Part shown: positions 34,446-41,439 of the stretch, one piece after another
How positions within the stretch are numbered: the first letter of the stretch is position 1
Layout of the letters: every line of letters starts with the position of its first letter
Origin: Micromonospora aurantiaca ATCC 27029
GTDB taxonomy: Bacteria > Actinomycetota > Actinomycetes > Mycobacteriales > Micromonosporaceae
Reading direction: 5' to 3'
Length of the DNA: 64,000 nt
NCBI RefSeq assembly: GCF_000145235.1
Contig: NC_014391.1
Span: forward strand, 3,728,001 to 3,792,000
The notes under the pieces: model-generated
Databases searched by the model: none
The model's input: only the letters and a program-made list of their open reading frames with translations
Told to the model about the DNA's origin: nothing
Made by a program: the position numbers and the translations under genes

Positions 34446-36509
34446 GTGAAACTCTCACCTCGCCTCGCCGCGCTCACCGGCGCGGCCGCGGCCGGCCTGC
34501 TCGCCGCAGGCACCGCCGCCGCCGTGCAGGCCGCGCCACCCGGACCCGCCGCCCCCGACCCGGCGCAGGCCCGCGCGACCGCCGCCGACTCGGCCCGCGC
34601 CCTGGTCGCGAACCGCCCCGCCTACCTGCAGGCCGGCTCCGACGACGCGTTCGTCCAGAAGCCGGTCATCTCCTCCGAGGGCACCCAGTACGTGCCGTAC
34701 GAGCGCACCTACAAGGGCCTCCCGGTGGTCGGCGGCGACTTCGTGCTCGCCACGGACTCGGCCGGCAACCTGAAGTACGCCTCGGTCGCCCAGCAGCGGC
34801 CCATCGGCGCCCTCGCCACCACGCCCGCGCTGACTCCGGCCGCCGCCGCGAAGACGGCGCGCGCCCAGCTCAAGACCGTGAACGCGGTCGAGGGCACCAC
34901 GCTCGTGGTCTACACGCTCGGCGCCGCACCGGCGCTGGCCTGGGAGACCACTGTTCGCGGCACCGGCGCGGACGGGCCGAGCCGGCTCACCGTCGACGTC
35001 GACGCCCGCACCGGCGCGGTCCTGCGCAAGCAGGAGCACGTCGTCCGCGGCACCGGCACCGGCGCCTGGAACGGGCCCAGCCCGCTCACGCTCAACACCA
35101 CCCAGTCGGGCTCCACGTACACCATGAAGGACCCGACCGTCACCAACCTGAGCTGCCAGGACGCGGCCAACAACACCACGTTCAGCGGCTCCGACGACGT
35201 GTGGGGCAACGGCACCGCCACCAACAAGGAGACCGGCTGCGTGGACGCGTTGTTCTCCGCGCAGACCGAGCACAAGATGCTCGCCCAGTGGCTGGGCCGC
35301 AACGGCGCCAACGGCAACGGCGGCTACTGGCCGATCCGGGTGGGCCTCAACGACCAGAACGCCTACTACGACGGCAGCCAGGTGCAGATCGGCAAGAACA
35401 CCGCCGGCCAGTGGATCGGCTCGCTGGACGTGGTGGCGCACGAGATCGGCCACGGCATCGACGACAACACCCCGGGCGGCATCTCCGGCGGCGGCACCCA
35501 GGAGTTCGTGGCCGATACGTTCGGCGCGGCCACCGAGTGGTTCGCCAACGAGCCGTCCAGCTACGACGCGCCCGACTTCCTGGTCGGCGAGAAGATCAAC
35601 CTGGTCGGCTCCGGCCCGATCCGCAACATGTACAACCCGTCGGCGCTCGGCGACCCGAACTGCTACTCCAGCAGCATCCCGTCGACCGAGGTGCACGCCG
35701 CGGCCGGCCCGGGCAACCACTGGTTCTACCTGCTCGCCAACGGCAGCAGCCCGACCAACGGGCAGCCGTCCAGCTCGACCTGCAACGGCAGCAGCGTGAC
35801 CGGCCTGGGCATCCAGAAGGCCATGAAGATCATGTACAACGGCATGCTGCTGAAGACCTCGTCCTCGTCGTACCTGAAGTACCGCACCTGGACGCTGCAG
35901 GCGGCGAAGAACCTCTACCCGGGCAGCTGCGCGGAGTTCAACACGGTCAAGGCGGCCTGGGACGCGGTGAGCGTGCCGGCCCAGTCCGGTGACCCGACCT
36001 GCGCCGGCGGCACCCCGACGCCCACCCCGAGCACCACGACCACCCCGCCGTCGGGCGGCTGCTCCGGCAACAAGCTCGCCAACCCGGGCTTCGAGTCCGG
36101 CAACGTGAGCTGGAGCGCCTCGTCCGGCGTCATCACCACCGACAGCGGCCAGGCCGCGCACGGCGGCTCGTACAAGGCGTGGCTGGACGGGTACGGCTCG
36201 TCGCACACCGACACGCTCAGCCAGTCGGTGACGATCCCGGCCGGCTGCCGGGCGACGTTGAGCTTCTGGCTGCACATCGACAGCGCGGAGTCGACCACCA
36301 GCACCGCGTACGACAAGCTCACCGTCAAGGCGGGCAGCACCACGCTGGCCACGTACTCCAACCTGAACAAGGCCACCGGCTACGTGCAGCGGTCCTTCGA
36401 CATCTCGTCGCTCGCAGGCACCACGGCGACCATCTCGTTCAGCGGCGTGGAGGACAGCTCGTTGCAGACGTCCTTCGTCGTCGACGACACCGCGGTCACC
36501 CTGAGCTGA
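34446..36509 (+). CDS. Secreted M4 (thermolysin-type) metalloprotease with C-terminal binding domain
   Basis: A 687-residue secreted zinc protease made as a preproenzyme. Residues 1-29 are the signal peptide. The FTP and PepSY pro-regions cover about 50-200 (HVPY-type ERTYKGLPVVGGDFVLATD). The catalytic domain has the zinc motif His332-Glu333-x-x-His336 in VVAHEIGHG, with the third ligand expected in TQEFVADTFGA, and the active-site region HAAAGPGNHWFYLL. A Thr/Pro linker near 552-568 leads to a C-terminal beta-sandwich (NPGFESGNVSWSASSG ... DDTAVTLS) of the P-domain or CBM4_9-like kind. GTG 34446 follows AGGAG. It degrades extracellular protein. Confidence 0.93.
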   Translation: MKLSPRLAALTGAAAAGLLAAGTAAAVQAAPPGPAAPDPAQARATAADSARALVANRPAYLQAGSDDAFVQKPVISSEGTQYVPYERTYKGLPVVGGDFVLATDSAGNLKYASVAQQRPIGALATTPALTPAAAAKTARAQLKTVNAVEGTTLVVYTLGAAPALAWETTVRGTGADGPSRLTVDVDARTGAVLRKQEHVVRGTGTGAWNGPSPLTLNTTQSGSTYTMKDPTVTNLSCQDAANNTTFSGSDDVWGNGTATNKETGCVDALFSAQTEHKMLAQWLGRNGANGNGGYWPIRVGLNDQNAYYDGSQVQIGKNTAGQWIGSLDVVAHEIGHGIDDNTPGGISGGGTQEFVADTFGAATEWFANEPSSYDAPDFLVGEKINLVGSGPIRNMYNPSALGDPNCYSSSIPSTEVHAAAGPGNHWFYLLANGSSPTNGQPSSSTCNGSSVTGLGIQKAMKIMYNGMLLKTSSSSYLKYRTWTLQAAKNLYPGSCAEFNTVKAAWDAVSVPAQSGDPTCAGGTPTPTPSTTTTPPSGGCSGNKLANPGFESGNVSWSASSGVITTDSGQAAHGGSYKAWLDGYGSSHTDTLSQSVTIPAGCRATLSFWLHIDSAESTTSTAYDKLTVKAGSTTLATYSNLNKATGYVQRSFDISSLAGTTATISFSGVEDSSLQTSFVVDDTAVTLS

Positions 36510-36556
36510 CCGTGGCGTGCGCGGCCGGTCGTCGTCCTCCCGGCGGCCGGCCGCCT

Positions 36557-36644
36557 CGCCGTGTCCGGCCCGGCGTCCCGCCGTGTCAGGCCCGGCGTCC
36601 CGCCGTGTCGGGCCGGCCGCTTCGCCGTGTCAGGCCCGGCGCGC
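36557..36644. repeat. Four 22-bp tandem repeats after the M4 gene
   Basis: Four direct copies (36557, 36579, 36601, 36623) of a 22-bp unit starting CGCCGTGTC and continuing NGGCCCGGCGTCC. The first two differ at one base, and the third and fourth are more diverged. The last runs over the stop codon of the YbaB-like gene. Confidence 0.8.
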
Positions 36645-37079
36645 GCCCTGGGACGCGGTGCCGCGGTCGCGGTGGATCCGCGCGGCCGCCTCGTGCATCG
36701 CGCGGCCGAACAGCTCGGCCTGGTCGCCCATGCTGCCGAGCCGGGCGGCGAGCGCGTCGGCGTCGGCCCGCGCCGACGCGCTGACCCGGGCGTCCAGCTC
36801 GGACAGCGCGGCGTTGGCGGCGGTGACGAAGTGTCCGCAGAGGACGTCGAAGGGCTCGCCGGCCAGTTCCGGGTCGATCGTCACGGAATCCAGCCGGCCA
36901 CCCTGGACGGCGACCGCGCGGACCCGGCCGCCGGCGGCCGTGCCCTCGGCGCGCAGCAGGTCGCCGGGCTCGCCGTCGGCGTGCGCCGAGGCCCGGGAGC
37001 GCATCGCGGTGAGCGCCTGCTGCGTGCGGGTCAGCAGCTCGTCGATGCTCGCGGCCGCCGAGAACGGGTCGTTGGTCAT
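36630..37079 (-). CDS. YbaB/EbfC-like DNA-binding protein
   Basis: A 149-residue protein resembling the YbaB/EbfC nucleoid-associated family, in the longer actinobacterial form. ASIDELLTRTQQALTAMRSRA gives the first amphipathic helix, and GGRVRAVAVQGGRLDSVTIDPELA gives the three-stranded sheet typical of YbaB; a long helix follows (FVTAANAALSELDARVSA). Members of this longer branch often sit next to ESX/WXG100 genes, though none are seen here. It may bind DNA as a dimer; function is unproven. The downstream 22-bp repeats enter its last codons. Confidence 0.65.
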   Translation of the reverse strand: MTNDPFSAAASIDELLTRTQQALTAMRSRASAHADGEPGDLLRAEGTAAGGRVRAVAVQGGRLDSVTIDPELAGEPFDVLCGHFVTAANAALSELDARVSASARADADALAARLGSMGDQAELFGRAMHEAAARIHRDRGTASQGARRA

Positions 37080-37222
37080 ATCCGCGCTTTCTTCACGTCT
37101 TAGCCGAGCATCGTGACCCTAGCAACCGGCTCCGACGAATCGCGGTCACCACCGTTGCGGACCGTCTCCCGGACGCCGGGAGCAGGCCGGACACCGTCGA
37201 CGCGGCGTGTCGCGGACGGGGC

Positions 37223-37256
37223 GAACGCCCGGCCGGGTCGCCCCGGCCGGGCGTTC
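37223..37256 (-). terminator. Terminator of Rpf-LysM gene
   Basis: A perfect 15-bp stem (starting GAACGCCCGGCC) with a 4-nt loop lies 11 bp beyond the stop codon of the leftward gene. Confidence 0.85.
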
Positions 37257-37267
37257 TCGGACCGCTG

Positions 37268-37927
37268 TCAGCGCAGCCGCAGCCGCTGACCGGGGAAGAT
37301 CAGGCCGGGGTCGTCGCCGACCACTGCGCGGTTGCGCTCGTGCAGGGCGCGCCAGCCGCCGTCGACGCGCTGCGTCACGGCGATCTCCGACAGCGTGTCC
37401 CCACGCCGGACCAGGTACGTCCCGGCGCCGGACGACGGCTGCGGCGCCACCGTCGTCGTGGCGCGCTCCGGCGCGGCCTTGCGGGTGGCCGCCCGCTCCG
37501 GCGCGGCCTCGCGCGTGGCGGCCCGCTTCGGGGCCGCCTTTGTGGTGGCCCGCTCGGACCGGGTCGCCGCGCTCGCCGAGCCGCCCTTCTTGCCGCAGAC
37601 CGGCCACGCGCCGATGCCCTGGCCGCGCCGCACCTTCTCCGCGACGGCGATCTGCTCGGACCGGCTGGCCAGGTCGGCGCGGGCGGCGTACTTCTTGCCG
37701 CCGTAGCCGTTCCAGGTGGCGCGGGAGAACTGGAGCCCGCCGTAGTAGCCGTTACCGGTGTTGATCTTCCAGTTGCCGCCCGACTCGCAGCGCGCGACCG
37801 CGTCCCAGTTGACGCCTGCGCTGGCCGGAGCGGCCGGGCCGAACAGGGTCGCGGCGCCGACGGCGGCGCCGGCCAGGACCGCTCCGAGGGCGGTACGGCG
37901 GCTTCGGGCTGAGTATTCAGTTGCCAT
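37268..37927 (-). CDS. Resuscitation-promoting-factor-type transglycosylase with LysM domain
   Basis: A 219-residue secreted wall hydrolase. The signal peptide (about 1-38) ends in ASAG. The Rpf/lysozyme-like domain (about 39-112) has WDAVARCESGGNW with the catalytic Glu, GYYGGLQFSRATW, and the two conserved Cys. A basic linker of Ala/Thr/Arg/Glu repeats (TKAAPKRAATREAAPERAATR) joins a C-terminal LysM (about 170-219, YLVRRGDTLSEIAV) that binds peptidoglycan. It cleaves glycan strands during growth, spore germination or exit from dormancy. Its leader carries a c-di-AMP riboswitch, and a Crp-like site lies upstream. Confidence 0.94.
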   Translation of the reverse strand: MATEYSARSRRTALGAVLAGAAVGAATLFGPAAPASAGVNWDAVARCESGGNWKINTGNGYYGGLQFSRATWNGYGGKKYAARADLASRSEQIAVAEKVRRGQGIGAWPVCGKKGGSASAATRSERATTKAAPKRAATREAAPERAATRKAAPERATTTVAPQPSSGAGTYLVRRGDTLSEIAVTQRVDGGWRALHERNRAVVGDDPGLIFPGQRLRLR

Positions 37928-37940
37928 GTGGATTCCTCCA

Positions 37941-38080
37941 CGCCGACGAGGTGAGCTGTCGGGTTCGGGCCGAGGAGCCCGGCCGCCGGTGGCGGCTTCA
38001 CCCCGAGGTGACGATGCACCGTGGAACGTGTGGTTCCCCCGCTCCCGCGCGAGGTCCGGTTACCGGGGACGGCGGCGGGA
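37941..38080 (-). ncRNA. c-di-AMP riboswitch (ydaO-yuaA type) in the rpf leader
   Basis: On the minus strand the leader contains the diagnostic 3' block CCGAACCCGACAGC followed by TCACCTCGTCGGCG, an internal GGGGTGAA (37997-38004) and a 5' GGGGGAACCA (38031-38040). CGCCG near 38070-38078 can pair with CGGCG to close P1. This matches the ydaO consensus in order and spacing. In actinobacteria this riboswitch is usually placed before rpf genes, where c-di-AMP binding turns expression off. The 3' end is 14 nt before the ATG. The 5' boundary is approximate. Confidence 0.88.
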
Positions 38081-38125
38081 TTTGGCGTTTCCGGCCCGCG
38101 GTGTCCGCGTCTGCGAACGAAACCG

Positions 38126-38155
38126 ACGCTAGGAGCGATTTGCGACGATCGTCCA
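38126..38155 (-). promoter_or_regulatory. Candidate promoter of the rpf transcript
   Basis: On the minus strand, TGGACG (38150-38155) and TAGCGT (38126-38131) are separated by 18 bp. The start of transcription would be near 38119, giving room for the riboswitch leader. Confidence 0.5.
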
Positions 38156-38160
38156 CTTCT

Positions 38161-38176
38161 TGTGACGCTCTTCACC
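38161..38176. promoter_or_regulatory. Crp/cAMP-receptor-like site upstream of rpf
   Basis: TGTGA-CGCTCT-TCACC matches the Crp consensus TGTGA-N6-TCACA at nine of ten fixed positions. Its centre is about 49 bp upstream of the predicted rpf start, a plausible activator position. In Mycobacterium tuberculosis rpfA is Crp-controlled, which supports the call. Confidence 0.55.
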
Positions 38177-38242
38177 CGGCCGGGCTACCGGCGGCGGCGC
38201 TACGGTGGCAGGGCCAGGCAAGATCACGGGAGGGCTTGACGG

Positions 38243-39805
38243 ATGACCGATCACGGACACGAGCTGACCTTCGGCGGCTTCATCACCCCCGCCGCCGGGC
38301 AGCCCGACCAGGTCGTGGCGCTGGCCCGGCTGTGCGAGCAGGTCGGACTGGACCTGGTCACGTTCCAGGACCATCCCTACCAGCCGGGCTTCCTGGACAC
38401 CTGGACGCTGATGTCCTACGTGGCCGCGGCGACCGAACGCATCCGCCTGGCCGGAAACGTCCTCAACCTGCCGTTGCGCCAGCCGGTGGTGCTGGCCCGC
38501 AGCGTCGCCAGCCTGGACCTGCTCACCGGCGGCCGGGTCGAGCTGGGACTCGGCGCGGGCGCGTTCTGGGACGCGATCGAGGCGGCGGGCGGGCGGCGAC
38601 TGTCCCCCGGCGCCGCCGTCGACGCCCTCGACGAGGCGATCCGGGTGATCCGCGAGGTCTGGGACACCGGCAGCCGCGGCATGATCCGTGTCGACGGCGA
38701 GCACTACCGGGTGGTCGGCGCCAAGCGCGGCCCGGCGCCCGCGCATTCGGTCGGCATCTGGGTCGGCGCGTACAAGCCGCGCATGCTGCGCCTGGTGGGC
38801 CGCGCCGCGGACGGCTGGCTGCCGTCCCTGTCGTACCTGCCCAAGGGCCCCGACGAGCTGCCCGCCCTGAACGCGCTCGTGGACGAGGGCGCCCGGGCCG
38901 CCGGGCGCGACCCGGCCGCGATCCGCCGCATGCTCAACGTGACCGGCACGTTCGCCCGCTCGTCCGCCGGCTTTCTGGCCGGGCCGCCGGAGCAGTGGGT
39001 GGAGGAACTGGCCGGGCTCACCCTGGAGCACGGCATCACCACGTTCATCCTCGGCAGCGACGAGCCGCGCGCGATCCAGATCTTCGGCCAGGAGGTGGCC
39101 CCCGCGGTCCGGGAGCTGGTCGCCGCCGAGCGCGCCACGCCCGCCGGCGGCGCCCGGGAGGCCGCCGACGAGCCGACCAACGCCGGCGGCCCGAGCACGC
39201 TCGGCGTCACCCCCACCCCCGACCCGGGGGTACGCCTGAGCGCGCGCCGCCCGTGGGACGAGTCCACCCGCCCGAGCGCTCCGCCGCCGCCGGCCGGACA
39301 CGTCTACCCGGCCCGGGGACAGGCCGCCGGGCAGCACCTGGTGGACGTGCACGACCATCTGCGCCAGGAGCTGGCCCAGGTGCGCGACCTGCTGGAACAG
39401 GTCAAGCAGGGCTCGGTCTCGCCGGGCCGGGCGCGGGCGGCGCTCAACGAGATGACCATGCGGCAGAACAACTGGACGCTCGGGGCGTACTGCGCGGCCT
39501 ACTGCACGATGGTCACCCAGCACCACGGGCTGGAGGACGCCTCGGTCTTCCCGCACCTGCGCCGCTCAGAGGCCGGGCTGGCCGCGGTGCTGGACCGCCT
39601 CGAGGAGGAGCACGTGGTGATCCACGGGGTGGTGGAGAGCGTCGACCGGGCGCTCGTGGAGCTGGTCCGGCGGCCCGGCGACTTCACGCAGCTCCAGGAG
39701 GCGGTGGACCTGCTCACCGACACGCTGCTGTCGCACCTGTCGTACGAGGAGCACCAGATCGTCGAGCCGCTGGCCCGGCACGGGTTCTTCCCCGGCCAGC
39801 TGTGA
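38243..39805 (+). CDS. LLM-class flavin-dependent oxidoreductase fused to a hemerythrin (HHE) domain
   Basis: A 520-residue two-domain protein. Residues 1-300 are a luciferase-like monooxygenase barrel (FGGFITPAAG, FQDHPYQPGFLDTWTLMSYVAAATERIRL, GGRVELGLGAGAFW) typical of F420- or FMN-using actinobacterial enzymes. A disordered linker (about 305-365) follows, then a four-helix hemerythrin-like domain (about 365-520) with iron-ligand candidates in DVHDHLRQEL, TQHHGLEDASVFPHL, EEEHVVIHG and SHLSYEEHQIV. The HHE domain could sense oxygen or nitric oxide or bind iron for the partner. GGGAGG precedes the ATG. A -10-like TACGGT lies about 40 bp upstream. Confidence 0.88.
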   Translation: MTDHGHELTFGGFITPAAGQPDQVVALARLCEQVGLDLVTFQDHPYQPGFLDTWTLMSYVAAATERIRLAGNVLNLPLRQPVVLARSVASLDLLTGGRVELGLGAGAFWDAIEAAGGRRLSPGAAVDALDEAIRVIREVWDTGSRGMIRVDGEHYRVVGAKRGPAPAHSVGIWVGAYKPRMLRLVGRAADGWLPSLSYLPKGPDELPALNALVDEGARAAGRDPAAIRRMLNVTGTFARSSAGFLAGPPEQWVEELAGLTLEHGITTFILGSDEPRAIQIFGQEVAPAVRELVAAERATPAGGAREAADEPTNAGGPSTLGVTPTPDPGVRLSARRPWDESTRPSAPPPPAGHVYPARGQAAGQHLVDVHDHLRQELAQVRDLLEQVKQGSVSPGRARAALNEMTMRQNNWTLGAYCAAYCTMVTQHHGLEDASVFPHLRRSEAGLAAVLDRLEEEHVVIHGVVESVDRALVELVRRPGDFTQLQEAVDLLTDTLLSHLSYEEHQIVEPLARHGFFPGQL

Positions 39806-39810
39806 GGTAG

Positions 39811-39834
39811 CTGACTTCTGATCTCTTAAGTCAG
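39811..39834. promoter_or_regulatory. Inverted repeat upstream of hxlR-type gene
   Basis: CTGACTT and AAGTCAG arms (7 bp, perfect) are separated by 10 bp and lie just before a TACCGT -10. This is probably the autoregulatory operator of the HxlR protein. It could also end the LLM-hemerythrin transcript. Confidence 0.55.
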
Positions 39835-39838
39835 GGGG

Positions 39839-39844
39839 TACCGT
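39839..39844 (+). promoter_or_regulatory. -10 hexamer of leaderless hxlR-type transcript
   Basis: TACCGT lies 7 nt before the ATG at 39852. Confidence 0.5.
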
Positions 39845-39851
39845 CGACGCC

Positions 39852-40328
39852 ATGACGGACCTCCTTGCGCAGCGTGACTCCTGGTCCACCGCCAACTGCT
39901 CGATCGCCCGGGCGCTGGAGGTGGTCGGCAACCGCACCACGCTGCTCCTGCTGCGGGAGGCGTCGTTCGGCACCCGCCGCTTCGACGACTTCGCCCGGCG
40001 GGTCGGCGTCAGCGAGCCGGTGGCCGCCGCACGCCTCAAGCAGCTCGTCGCCGACGGGCTGCTCGACCGACGTCCCTACCGGGAGCCCGGGCAGCGCACC
40101 CGCGACGAGTACGTGCTCACTGCGAAGGGAAGCGACCTGATCCCGGTGCTCGTCGCGCTGCGGCAGTGGGGCGACACGTACGCCGCCGACGAGGCGGGCC
40201 CGGCGGTGCGGGTGGCCCACGAGGAGTGCGGCGCCGCGGTGCACGCCCGGCTGCGCTGCGGCGCGGGGCACGACGTACCCCCCGGCGAGCTGGCCGTCCT
40301 GCCCGGTCCGGGCCTGCTGTCCGCCTGA
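39852..40328 (+). CDS. HxlR-family winged-helix transcriptional regulator
   Basis: A 158-residue regulator. WSTANCSIARALEVVGNRTTLLLLREASFG is the HxlR N-terminal signature with its conserved Cys, followed by the recognition helices FDDFARRVGVSEPVAAARLKQLVADGLL and the wing YREPGQRTRDEYVLT. The conserved Cys may sense oxidants or aldehydes, as in related HxlR/HypR proteins. It is followed 31 bp later by an SDR gene in the same direction, the usual target pair. A 7+7-bp inverted repeat at its promoter is the likely operator. Confidence 0.9.
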   Translation: MTDLLAQRDSWSTANCSIARALEVVGNRTTLLLLREASFGTRRFDDFARRVGVSEPVAAARLKQLVADGLLDRRPYREPGQRTRDEYVLTAKGSDLIPVLVALRQWGDTYAADEAGPAVRVAHEECGAAVHARLRCGAGHDVPPGELAVLPGPGLLSA

Positions 40329-40359
40329 CCCCTCCCTTCCCCACACCTCGGAGCGAGAC

Positions 40360-41058
40360 ATGAAGATCGCTGGAAGCACCGCCCTGGTCACCGGCGCCAA
40401 CCGCGGCTTCGGCCGGCACCTGGCCGCCGAACTCGTCGCACGCGGCGCCACCGTCTGGGCCGGCGCCCGCAACCCGGACACCGTGGACCTGCCCGGAGTC
40501 ATCCCGGTACGCCTCGACATCACCGACCCCGAGTCGGTGGCCGCCGCCGCGCAGCGGGCCGGGGACGTGACGCTGCTGGTCAACAGCGCCGGCGTGAGCA
40601 CCGGCACCGACCTGCTCGACGGCGACCTCGCGCAGATCCGGCTGGAGATGGAGACGCACTACCTCGGCACGCTGTCGGTGGTACGGGCGTTCGCGCCGCA
40701 GATCGTGGCCAACGGCGGCGGCAGGATCCTGAACGTGCTGTCGGCGCTGTCCTGGTTCACGTTCCCCGGCGTCGGCGCGTACGGCGCGGCGAAGGCCGCC
40801 GAGTGGTCGATGACGAACGCCCTGCGCCAGGAGCTGGCCGGCCGGGGCGTCCGCGTCGCGGGCCTGCACGTGGGCTACATGGACACCGAGATGGCCGCCG
40901 CCGTACCCGGCCCGAAGGCCCACCCGGCCGACGTCGCCCGGCTCGCCGCCGACGGCATCGAGTCCGACAGCTACGAGATCCTCGCCGACGACGTGGCGCG
41001 CCGGGTCCAGGCCGGACTGTCCGGCGGTGTGGCCGCGCTCTACCCCGCGCTCCCCTGA
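40360..41058 (+). CDS. Short-chain dehydrogenase/reductase under HxlR control
   Basis: A 232-residue SDR. The cofactor motif TGANRGFG is at 10-17, with LVNSAG, and the catalytic Ser-Tyr-Lys are in NVLSALSWF and YGAAKAA. The Arg-rich GARNPD after beta2 favours NADPH. MDTEMAAAVPGPKAHPADVAR corresponds to the substrate-binding loop. The ATG follows GGAG at 6 nt. HxlR-SDR pairs often detoxify aldehydes or quinones, so that is the likely role here. A repeat-filled spacer follows. Confidence 0.88.
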   Translation: MKIAGSTALVTGANRGFGRHLAAELVARGATVWAGARNPDTVDLPGVIPVRLDITDPESVAAAAQRAGDVTLLVNSAGVSTGTDLLDGDLAQIRLEMETHYLGTLSVVRAFAPQIVANGGGRILNVLSALSWFTFPGVGAYGAAKAAEWSMTNALRQELAGRGVRVAGLHVGYMDTEMAAAVPGPKAHPADVARLAADGIESDSYEILADDVARRVQAGLSGGVAALYPALP

Positions 41059-41211
41059 GCCGACCCGCCTCCAAGGTGGCGGCGCCACCTCGGCGAGCCG
41101 TTGCCGACCAACCGGCTGCCACGACAACCGCCTGAGGTCCCTCCATCTGGGACCAGCCTCCCCCACCCTGGGACACCCAAGCGCTCGTCCCCAGTCTGGG
41201 AGACCCACCGT

Positions 41212-41286
41212 GATCAGCACCAGTTCGGCGAAATGGCGGGGTCAGAGCCCGTCCGATACCACCACTTCGGCGAGCTGGAGTGGATC
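41212..41286. repeat. Family-A palindromic repeat, copy 4
   Basis: Left arm GATCAGCACCAGTTCGGCGA, right arm CACTTCGGCGAGCTGGAGTGGATC (read as pairs ACTTCGGCGAGCTGG). The GATC ends and CACCAGTTCGG core are shared with the copies at 24.5 kb. Confidence 0.75.
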
Positions 41287-41319
41287 ACGCAACTGCCCGA
41301 CCATCGACTTCCGAGCGGG

Positions 41320-41393
41320 GTCGACACCGGCTCGGCGAGGTGGCGGTATCGGTGGCATGCCGATACCGCCACTTCGGCGGCATGGAGTCGATC
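41320..41393. repeat. Family-A palindromic repeat, copy 5, with perfect inner stem
   Basis: The outer arms run GTCGACACCGGCTCGG to CATGGAGTCGATC. The centre has a perfect 13-bp stem GTGGCGGTATCGG / CCGATACCGCCAC (41340-41352, 41360-41372) with a 7-nt loop. This one would make a strong hairpin in RNA, and may end htpG. Confidence 0.8.
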
Positions 41394-41439
41394 ACGCCGG
41401 CCCGCCGGGGCGGGTCGGGCGAACCGGGTCGGGGTGGGG

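Larger units (their letters stand above)
41059..41439. other. 381-bp gene-free region with two palindromic repeats
   Basis: The spacer between the SDR and htpG (convergent) holds no gene. It contains two copies of the family-A palindrome (41212-41286, 41320-41393) and short CTGGGA repeats near 41148-41205. Confidence 0.7.

Noticed and set aside
36557..36644. Possible CRISPR array
   Set aside because: Units are directly joined 22-bp tandem repeats with no spacers.
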